The position numbers and the translations under genes are program-made. This document shows positions 23,336 to 28,208 of a DNA stretch of 28,208 nucleotides, in pieces. The stretch comes from Fimbriimonadaceae bacterium (GTDB taxonomy: Bacteria > Armatimonadota > Fimbriimonadia > Fimbriimonadales > Fimbriimonadaceae), in NCBI GenBank assembly GCA_020851885.1, contig JADZBW010000091.1:1-28208 (forward strand), written 5' to 3'. The stretch's first letter is position 1, and every line of letters begins with the position of its first letter. Below the pieces are notes generated by a model. The model saw only the letters and a program-made list of their open reading frames with translations. It did no database searches and had not been told where the DNA came from.

Positions 23336-23369
23336 AAAAAGAACCCGGCAGGTGTCTGACTACCGGGTT
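23336..23369 (-). terminator. Hairpin and T-run directly upstream of the lysis cassette
   Basis: On the minus strand AACCCGG (23369-23363) pairs with CCGGGTT (23348-23342), and an inner CAG/CTG extends the stem. The sequence then reads CTTTTTACGCC before ATG 23330. It has the form of an intrinsic terminator. Only a few bases separate it from the start codon, so it may instead be a leader or attenuator. Confidence 0.6.
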
Positions 23370-23899
23370 GAGAGGTTTCTTATGCGACTTCCCTAGCTCG
23401 TTGGCTAAGATGTTTGCCCGTTTGGACTAGCGGGATGTGGCACGCATCCACGGACAGGTAGGTGGCCTTCGAGTTTCTTCCAAGATGTATGGCGGGTCAT
23501 GGCAAGGTTGCTCGTCGAAGCAGAGCCTCGCTCTCCGCCAAAGTGTAAGGGAACGGAGGTGGTACGTATGCCATCCGCCGATGCTTCGAATCATCGAATC
23601 GCCAAAGGCTCGGGCCACGGTTAGACTCTTTCAGGGGAGCCGTTACGGACTTCCTAGTGGTCGATTTCCCTACAATGTTGCCGCATGTTTTTCCGTTCGT
23701 CCGTCCAAGATTGGATGTGCGTGGCGGGACCGGAATGGCGGCTAACTCGGTTGGCATTGACGCGGCTACTGATTCATGCAGGTGGCGCAGCTCATCACTT
23801 CTACGCTCTTGGGCCAAATGGCTCGACTACCCCGGCACCAGGATCTCCCCGGGCCAACACAACACCGCGCCAATTCGTGAAAATGAACCTATCGTCAAT

Positions 23900-23934
23900 G
23901 GAAAAGCCCACGGCGAAGGAGGCGCCATGGGCTT
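23900..23934 (-). terminator. Long hairpin with T-run after the early operon
   Basis: On the minus strand AAGCCCA and TGGGCTT form a 7-bp outer stem. Past one mismatch, GGCG and CGCC form a 4-bp inner stem around a 7-base loop. The transcript continues TTTTCC. It lies about 80 bases after the end of the early operon and about 45 bases after a candidate promoter start. Confidence 0.7.
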
Positions 23935-23981
23935 CGGTTGGATGCTTCAGGCAGGGTCAAGGCCGCCGCCTGTGCAAAATC

Positions 23982-24009
23982 ACTATACCACTGTCTGTTT
24001 AAAATGCAA
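23982..24009 (-). promoter_or_regulatory. Candidate minus-strand promoter
   Basis: TTGCAT (24009-24004) and TATAGT (23987-23982) are separated by 16 bases in an AT-rich stretch just past the stop of the last early gene. Transcription would begin near 23975 and meet the hairpin terminator at 23934-23900, giving an RNA of roughly 75 bases unless terminators are read through into the lysis and structural genes. Confidence 0.45.
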
Positions 24010-24016
24010 AGGATTT

Positions 24017-24334
24017 CTACATTTTTTCAGAATTTGATTTCCCCTTCAATCGCCCGATCTCCACGGCCTGAGTCTTGATTGCATTTAGCGCATCAGCAAG
24101 TGCGGTATCGGATGGTAGTGGTAATTCCCCTGTCTTCTTGTTGCGTGTCGCTTCTCTCTCAATGGCCTCGCGTTTCATTGCAGGCTGTGGCTCCCCTCGT
24201 CGCCATGCCGCCGAGTGAGTAGCGCAAACTCGCCAATAGCCCGTTTCGCGCCAGCATCCACCACCGTTGCAGTTCTCGTTGTCGCAGCTTTCGACGTCGC
24301 ACACACCCCAGTACGGATAACGCTCATCTCTCAT
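24017..24334 (-). CDS. Small cysteine-rich phage protein (105 aa)
   Basis: This 105-residue protein starts at ATG 24334, 10 bases after the preceding stop. The N-terminal half has a Cys cluster (CDVESCDNENCNGGGCW, residues 11-27) and CATH (38-41), consistent with a small metal-binding domain. The C-terminus is a charged helix (DALNAIKTQAVEIGRLKGKSNSEKM). Function unknown. It is the last gene of the early operon. Confidence 0.6.
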   Translation of the reverse strand: MRDERYPYWGVCDVESCDNENCNGGGCWRETGYWRVCATHSAAWRRGEPQPAMKREAIEREATRNKKTGELPLPSDTALADALNAIKTQAVEIGRLKGKSNSEKM

Positions 24335-24344
24335 CGTTGACTCA

Positions 24345-24731
24345 CTATGTCTCCAGGTAGGCCGTCTCGATGACAACCATGTATCCCAAGTCCTTGACAC
24401 CAACGATCCCAGTGCCGAAACATTCACCCGAAGTCGATACCCAAATTGGCCTATCTCTGTGGACCGTGTAACTTCCAGATTTCCAGGACTGAACGTCTTT
24501 GCCGATCATGCCTTCCAGATAATCGACGAATTCCGCAACTGGTCTCCCGGGGAAATCATACGGGCCGTGGTCTATGTCGCAGTGATCGTAATAGCCACGG
24601 TAACTGCCTAGCGTCGTAGGGCAATAGCCCATAAAGTCGAAGTGGACGCACTTGTCTGGCCTTTCCATTTCGATTGTTCCTTTCAGCGCGTCGATCAACT
24701 CGCCTAGTGTTAAGTTCCCAAAAATAGTCAT
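24345..24731 (-). CDS. Conserved phage hypothetical protein, SYRGYY type (128 aa)
   Basis: This 128-residue protein starts at ATG 24731 (ATGA overlap). It begins with a helix (GELIDALKGTIEMERPDK), then VHFDFMGYCPTTLGSYRGYYDHCDID, a helix (VAEFVDYLEGMIG) and a final beta section (PIWVSTSGECFGTGIVGVKDL). The SYRGYYD motif with this order is one I associate with a conserved phage family of unknown function. It is not a membrane protein. No function can be stated. Confidence 0.65.
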   Translation of the reverse strand: MTIFGNLTLGELIDALKGTIEMERPDKCVHFDFMGYCPTTLGSYRGYYDHCDIDHGPYDFPGRPVAEFVDYLEGMIGKDVQSWKSGSYTVHRDRPIWVSTSGECFGTGIVGVKDLGYMVVIETAYLET

Positions 24732-25348
24732 TTCGTTCTTACCTTGGCGGCCACTCGTCTTCTTGCCGCCTTTGCCTGAGCGTGTCTCGCCTTTCGATCC
24801 GCCATCTTGAGCAGCGAGTCGATCTGAATCCAAATGCAACCCTGCCAATCCCTACGAGCGACGACCATCTCTTTCTCAGCCCATCTCATGACCGTCGTTC
24901 GGTGAAACCCGATCATGTACGCCGCCATTGCGAGGCTGATGCAGGCCTGGCTCAGCATCTTCGACGGAACGTCCGGGGTTGGATCGAATGGATCATCTTC
25001 GAGCTCGATGTCCAGCAGATCGCAGAAGTCCTTCACCTGAATTGGCCAAGCGTCGAAGCCGGGAATCTCGTCGCCGAAGGACTCTGCGGCGGCTCGCAAT
25101 GACTCCTCGTAATACGGATATGGCAGCGAACGAATCACCCTCACGAATGCTTCGTACTTAGGGGATGATCGCTCGCGATCCTGGCGGTCCATGCGGCTTG
25201 GGCCTATCCTGCCAACGTGAGGCCGGATGTAGTCGAAATAGGCTTTTACGATTCGCTTCGCTCTCCAGACGTCTTGGTCGATCGCTGTTTGCTGCATCCT
25301 TGCTGACTCCTTGGGTTTGGAAAATGGGAGAACGAGAACTGCGCTCAT
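24728..25348 (-). CDS. Helix-turn-helix DNA-binding protein (206 aa)
   Basis: This 206-residue protein uses ATG 25348 because it overlaps the upstream stop as ATGA; longer forms lack support. Residues 20-120 are helical and acidic toward the end (DIELEDDPFDPTPD). Residues 135-180 carry an excisionase/MerR-like HTH (SLAMAAYMIGFHRTTVMRWAEKE, then a wing, then a helix). The C-terminus is basic (RKARHAQAKAARRR). Probably a regulator or replication accessory; no family is named. Confidence 0.6.
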   Translation of the reverse strand: MSAVLVLPFSKPKESARMQQTAIDQDVWRAKRIVKAYFDYIRPHVGRIGPSRMDRQDRERSSPKYEAFVRVIRSLPYPYYEESLRAAAESFGDEIPGFDAWPIQVKDFCDLLDIELEDDPFDPTPDVPSKMLSQACISLAMAAYMIGFHRTTVMRWAEKEMVVARRDWQGCIWIQIDSLLKMADRKARHAQAKAARRRVAAKVRTK

Positions 25349-25998
25349 GCCGCCACCTTCGGCTTTCGGTAGCCCTTCTCGAACTCCCACATGCGGTAGT
25401 AAGCGCACTTCAAAATGTGGCTGACTGTGCCGGGCTCCACCTTCTGCGATTGCTTCAGGTTCGGAGCCTTGATGATCTCGCGGACCCTTCCGTTATTCCA
25501 CTGGCATGGCTCGATTGAGAACAGGCCCGCATACGGAGGAATCTCAGATTTCAGCTTTTCGGCAAGCTCATGGGGCATGGCGAACCAATAACGCCTGCAG
25601 TGGTGAGGCGAGCAATTGCGCCAGTCACGAAGCGAATGCACTTGCCCACGATAGGACAACTTGTCGGTCTCATCGGAGGCGAGTGCTTCCTCCCATTCGT
25701 CGAGGGCATCGGTCGGTAGCCCACGATTCACAAAGTAGGCTCTCGACCCAATTGGCCTATAAAGAGTCTTGGGCTTTCCTGTCTGGAGAATCTTGTGCTT
25801 TAGGCCTTTATTCTTGAACTCAGCCCGGAAGTCCGCAAGGCTAATCTTGACCTCGATCTCTTCGGCCCAACCCGAATCTCTGACAACCACAAGGTCCGCC
25901 TCCCATCCAACCAAACCATTCGCATAGTTGGGAAGCACAATGTTCCGGTTGTAATCGAACCGTGTGGCCAATCTCTGGGCAATGTCGCTTCCAGTCAT
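25345..25998 (-). CDS. PD-(D/E)XK nuclease-like protein (217 aa)
   Basis: This 217-residue protein starts at ATG 25998 (ATGA overlap with the replication gene). GWEADLVVV (31-39) and EEIEVKISLADF (46-57) give Asp35 and Glu49-x-Lys51, the metal-binding core of PD-(D/E)XK nucleases, with Glu33 a possible helper. A basic section (FKNKGLKHKILQTGKPK) follows. Such proteins occur near phage replication genes and may act in recombination, resolution or host DNA degradation. The C-terminal part (120-217) is unrecognised. Catalysis is inferred. Confidence 0.6.
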   Translation of the reverse strand: MTGSDIAQRLATRFDYNRNIVLPNYANGLVGWEADLVVVRDSGWAEEIEVKISLADFRAEFKNKGLKHKILQTGKPKTLYRPIGSRAYFVNRGLPTDALDEWEEALASDETDKLSYRGQVHSLRDWRNCSPHHCRRYWFAMPHELAEKLKSEIPPYAGLFSIEPCQWNNGRVREIIKAPNLKQSQKVEPGTVSHILKCAYYRMWEFEKGYRKPKVAA

Positions 25999-26915
25999 GC
26001 CGCTTCCGCCTGCTGATCGCAATACTTCTCCCAGCTTCGATCTACCGGGAGCCTGCGTTTCTCAAACCATCCGATAGCGTCGAACGGTCTGGATCGGTCT
26101 GGTTCGTAGTACCTGGCGACATCGGAGCCGTCAGGGCAATGGAGCACGTAATCGACCCCGGCCAGTGGCTTCGTATGGCTTGGAATCGCCTGATTGGGCG
26201 CATTCGGGTCCGGGATCTCGTAACTCTCGGTCCAACGCTCCTGGTTGAGCCATGTTGTCATTTGGCAAACGAGCCGCGTGCCGACGTCGCCGGTGGCGGT
26301 GACGAACTCGCGGTATCGCCTTGCACCATCGATCACCTGGGAAGCTAGGGCAGGCTTACCGAAGGTTTTGCGAAGGTGTTCCCGGCGAGCTTTGGCCTTG
26401 CACAAGTCCCCGAGCCGTTTGGGATACTCCGCTGCAAACTCCTCGAACAACTCATCGGCGGTCTTTGCCGCCATAACATGATGGTTACTGGATGGTTCTA
26501 AGGACGGTTCTTCCTTATAGGGGGGTGCAGGGGGGAATGTCGCAGATGTCAGGGGTTGGGGTGCCAATTTGTCAGGGGTCTGTGTCTCAGATGTCAGGGG
26601 TGTCAGATTGTCAGGGGTGTCAGATTGACAGGGCTGACGTTTTGTCAGGGGTGTCAGATTGACAGGGGGCAATCGGTAGATCGTCTTCTTTCCAGGTCTT
26701 GCCTCTTGGACCTGGAGGAACCCCTCATCGATCAGGGTCTTGATGATCCGGTAGACCTCTCGCTCTGAGTAGTTGGTCTTCTTGGCGATCGACGCAATAC
26801 CGGGATAGATATTCATTCCGTCGTGGTCGGCATGGTCGGCAAGGGCCAGTAACACGAACTTGTGGTTCGGAGGCATCTCGATATTCCAGACACGACCCAT
26901 GGCATGAACGCTCAT
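25995..26915 (-). CDS. Replication initiator-like protein (winged helix, lambda O-like layout)
   Basis: This 306-residue protein starts at ATG 26915, with GGAGG 7 bases upstream. Residues 15-80 form a winged helix-turn-helix (KFVLLALADHADHDGMNIYP, GIASIAKKTNYSEREVYRII, KTLIDEGFLQVQE), as in phage replication initiators. Residues 83-135 are a Pro/Thr-rich linker with repeated LTPLT. Residues 145-220 contain a helical region (DELFEEFAAEYPKRLGDL, then KAKARREHLRKTF) typical of the C-terminal domains of such proteins. The linker-coding DNA holds phased repeats, so it may carry its own origin as lambda O does. A helicase or loader is not obvious in this window. Confidence 0.7.
   Translation of the reverse strand: MSVHAMGRVWNIEMPPNHKFVLLALADHADHDGMNIYPGIASIAKKTNYSEREVYRIIKTLIDEGFLQVQEARPGKKTIYRLPPVNLTPLTKRQPCQSDTPDNLTPLTSETQTPDKLAPQPLTSATFPPAPPYKEEPSLEPSSNHHVMAAKTADELFEEFAAEYPKRLGDLCKAKARREHLRKTFGKPALASQVIDGARRYREFVTATGDVGTRLVCQMTTWLNQERWTESYEIPDPNAPNQAIPSHTKPLAGVDYVLHCPDGSDVARYYEPDRSRPFDAIGWFEKRRLPVDRSWEKYCDQQAEAA
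26547..26669. repeat. Iteron-like repeats in the initiator gene, candidate origin
   Basis: TGTCAGGGG occurs at 26547, 26570, 26592, 26609 and 26643; TGACAGGG variants occur at 26626 and 26660. The five sites from 26592 to 26660 are spaced exactly 17 bp apart, and three units (26592, 26609, 26643) read TGTCAGGGGTGTCAGAT. Seventeen is not a multiple of three, so the spacing is not explained by coding and suggests protein-binding iterons. Use as origin is inferred. Confidence 0.65.
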
Positions 26916-26940
26916 CGGTTGCCTCCAGCTGAGTTACTCA

Positions 26941-27213
26941 TCAAAGAGCACCCCCCCCGAACGTCAGTTGCTGTTCCTCGCCCAACTTCTTGCTCCTTGC
27001 CCTACGGTCGGCCTTTGTGCCGTGGCCGGTGATCACGCTTCGGTTCTCGATCACGTGAAGCGTCACCGTGTTGCCATCGTCGATCACGTACCAAGCAATG
27101 CGCTTCTTGTTGGCCCTGGCTCGCGCGCGCTTATGGGCGTGGCTTGCGCTCAGATGTCCGGAAGTCCAACCTTCGCCGTCGACATGCAGCCCAATGGAAA
27201 GAGCCCAACTCAT
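26941..27213 (-). CDS. Small basic phage protein (90 aa)
   Basis: This 90-residue protein starts at ATG 27213 (ATGA overlap with the methyltransferase). Sequence is basic (HAHKRARARANKKR, 25-38; KADRRARSKKL, 67-77) with a beta pair (AWYVIDDGNTVTLHVIENRS). Function unknown; nucleic acid contact is plausible from the charge. The last codons run through a G8 tract at 26951-26958. Confidence 0.55.
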   Translation of the reverse strand: MSWALSIGLHVDGEGWTSGHLSASHAHKRARARANKKRIAWYVIDDGNTVTLHVIENRSVITGHGTKADRRARSKKLGEEQQLTFGGGAL

Positions 27214-27626
27214 TGCAGGCTCCCGAAGATAACGACCACAGACCCCGTAAATGGAACACCCCTCGATCCTCCGAACTTCAATTTCCCTTTTAGGAATTCA
27301 ACAGCACCGTATTCAAGCGCAAGGTGAAACCACTCGGTAGCTGTGTGCGATGGAAGCAGCATCACAACACGTTCGGCATTCCCGTCCTCCACCTCTGCCC
27401 GTGCTTTTCTCACCCAGTCAATCAGTCGCCTATACGGTGGATTGCACCAGACGACACCGAACCAAGGCTTCGTTAAAGCGTTATCTTCAACCGTCATATA
27501 TCGAGCGCACTTCGCATTTAGTGCAGACGCCGCAACATCTAAATCGAACGGCCCATATCTTGCGCTGAGATCCGAGAACGTCTCATCGGGTGTGTACCAC
27601 TCGTCGCGTAAGAGCATCTGACTCAC
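27210..27626 (-). CDS. Phage DNA N6-adenine methyltransferase (Dam type)
   Basis: This 138-residue protein has GTG 27626 as its start (GTGA overlap). It belongs to the short phage Dam-type family: DEWYTPDETFSDLSARYGPF (8-27), FDLDVAAS (27-34, cofactor region) and WCNPPY (60-65, catalytic NPPY). The family uses S-adenosylmethionine to methylate adenine, often at GATC; specificity here is not shown. Methylation could protect phage DNA from restriction or mark replication. The window is visibly rich in GATC. Confidence 0.85.
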   Translation of the reverse strand: MSQMLLRDEWYTPDETFSDLSARYGPFDLDVAASALNAKCARYMTVEDNALTKPWFGVVWCNPPYRRLIDWVRKARAEVEDGNAERVVMLLPSHTATEWFHLALEYGAVEFLKGKLKFGGSRGVPFTGSVVVIFGSLQ

Positions 27627-27820
27627 GCTGCTCCCTCCGTCCTTTCCAAAAGCGCCAATGAATCGACCCGGGACCGCTCAGCCCTTGCGAGTGCCGCCAG
27701 TTTGCGGTCGTGCACGTCATGGCAATACTCCGATGGGTTAAGAGTCGCGCCGATCTCGATGCCCTCGCGAAGCCCAGCAAAGTAGGCTTCGACTTGCTCG
27801 GCAGTTGTGAATCGGTTCAT
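27623..27820 (-). CDS. Small phage protein (65 aa)
   Basis: This 65-residue protein starts at ATG 27820, overlapping the previous stop as ATGA. A helix (TAEQVEAYFAGLREGIEIGA), a short loop (TLNPSEYCHDVHDRK) and a second helix (LAALARAERSRVDSLALLERTE) suggest a compact helical protein. Unrecognised. Overlaps on both ends support it as a real operon member. A longer upstream form would overlap the neighbour by hundreds of bases and is rejected. Confidence 0.55.
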   Translation of the reverse strand: MNRFTTAEQVEAYFAGLREGIEIGATLNPSEYCHDVHDRKLAALARAERSRVDSLALLERTEGAA

Positions 27821-28203
27821 GCTGTCACTCCTTTCGGCCCTACCAATATGGAATCGGGCAAGGGATACGAGAACTGCGGACATCGCCACAGATGGAGGCA
27901 ATACGGATGGTAATTCACATACTCCGACTCGGGAGGGTGGAATTGGACCACCGTCTCCTCTTTGTCCCAAAAGAGGTCCTTGACGAAGCACATCTCTTCC
28001 CAGGTCGGACACCTCTGAGCATTCTCTATCGACACAGAGGCATGCTCCCAGCCGGTGTCCACCGCATCGGAAGCGATGATCCTGACGATCTCGTTGCCTC
28101 TGACAACGCGGAAAAGGCCGTTGTTGCCGTCCATCGGCGTCGATCTCCATGGACCCGTGGCGACTCGGCTGCTTTCAAGTGCGGGATGCGTAATTCGTCT
28201 CAT
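27817..28203 (-). CDS. Conserved phage protein, WEEMCFVKDLFW type (128 aa)
   Basis: This 128-residue protein starts at ATG 28203, a few bases from the window edge, so its ribosome-binding site is out of view. The segment WEHASVSIENAQRCPTWEEM, then CFVKDLFWDKEETVVQFHPP, then YVNYHPYCLHLWR is a highly conserved phage/prophage signature. I believe it is catalogued as a domain of unknown function (DUF7694). Position upstream of replication genes suggests an early protein. Confidence 0.75.
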   Translation of the reverse strand: MRRITHPALESSRVATGPWRSTPMDGNNGLFRVVRGNEIVRIIASDAVDTGWEHASVSIENAQRCPTWEEMCFVKDLFWDKEETVVQFHPPESEYVNYHPYCLHLWRCPQFSYPLPDSILVGPKGVTA

Positions 28204-28208
28204 GCCGC

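Larger units (their letters stand above)
23331..24016. other. Gene-poor stretch between the early operon and lysis cassette
   Basis: No convincing gene is seen in 686 bases. Frames up to about 125 codons exist on both strands but overlap one another, lack good starts and ribosome-binding sites, and have atypical composition. The stretch holds a candidate minus-strand promoter, a long hairpin terminator near 23904 and a second hairpin at 23342. One minus-strand frame near 23497-23600 ends in a gene-like segment (MAYVPPPFPYTLAESEALL); I could not settle it. Confidence 0.55.

Noticed and set aside
23497..23817. A 106-codon minus-strand frame starting with TTG
   Set aside because: The start is weak and no ribosome-binding site is seen. 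The end segment looks gene-like, so I left it open rather than annotate it.
23331..24016. tRNA gene in the gene-poor stretch
   Set aside because: I looked for a GGTTCGAATCC-type T-arm and an acceptor stem pair and found none.
23657..24037. Overlapping plus-strand frames in the gene-poor stretch
   Set aside because: They overlap each other and cross a promoter and terminator hairpin of the other strand, lack ribosome-binding sites and show low-complexity composition.

Overview
The window is a large part of the genome of a tailed double-stranded DNA phage or prophage with an HK97-type head and a siphovirus-type tail. Nearly every gene lies on the minus strand and reads from right to left. Many neighbours overlap by 1 to 8 bases (ATGA, GTGA, TTGA, TGATG), so translational coupling is widespread. 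I see no integrase, lysogeny repressor, attachment site, tRNA or bacterial housekeeping gene, so I cannot say whether the phage is temperate. The host cannot be named. An exported protein with a terminal phenylalanine hints at a host with an outer membrane.

From right to left the layout is as follows. (1) 28203-24017 is an early or DNA-metabolism operon: a conserved WEEMCF-type phage protein, small unknowns, a phage Dam-type adenine methyltransferase, a winged-helix replication initiator that carries phased 17-bp iteron-like repeats inside its gene, a PD-(D/E)XK nuclease-like protein, a helix-turn-helix protein and two small unknowns. (2) 24016-23331 is a gene-poor stretch with a candidate promoter and two hairpin terminators. 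(3) 23330-21348 is a lysis-type cassette: an NlpC/P60 endolysin, two holin-like membrane proteins, an exported beta-rich protein and a membrane-anchored protein. (4) 21344-13316 is packaging and head: small and large terminase, portal, a MuF-type minor head protein fused to an HExxH metallopeptidase-like domain, prohead protease, major capsid protein and a decoration-like protein. (5) 13312-10565 is head-tail connection and the tail tube. (6) 10617-9535 is an accessory module inside the tail operon. (7) 9517-2179 is the tail chaperone with a -1 frameshift, the tape measure, a hub-like protein and a large tip or fibre protein. (8) 2175-1 holds receptor-binding or fibre proteins, ending in an 18-residue repeat protein cut by the window edge.

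The most unusual part is the accessory module at 9535-10617. It has a plus-strand ribbon-helix-helix regulator and, divergent from it, a 214-residue protein with two signatures reminiscent of RAMP/Cas7-like RNA-binding proteins. Overlapping promoters between them are bracketed by a perfect 15-bp inverted repeat. Directly after the RAMP-like gene comes a non-coding array of 25 pentamers that read GG-Y-N-N on the transcribed strand, closed by a UUCG-capped hairpin. A regulator, a putative RNA-binding protein and a co-transcribed 5-nt periodic RNA together look like an undescribed system. That functional link is inference.

Other points of interest are a cluster of CCGTATGC half-sites inside the small terminase gene (candidate packaging site), the MuF-metallopeptidase fusion, the iterons inside the initiator gene, and two small genes of 37 and 38 codons.
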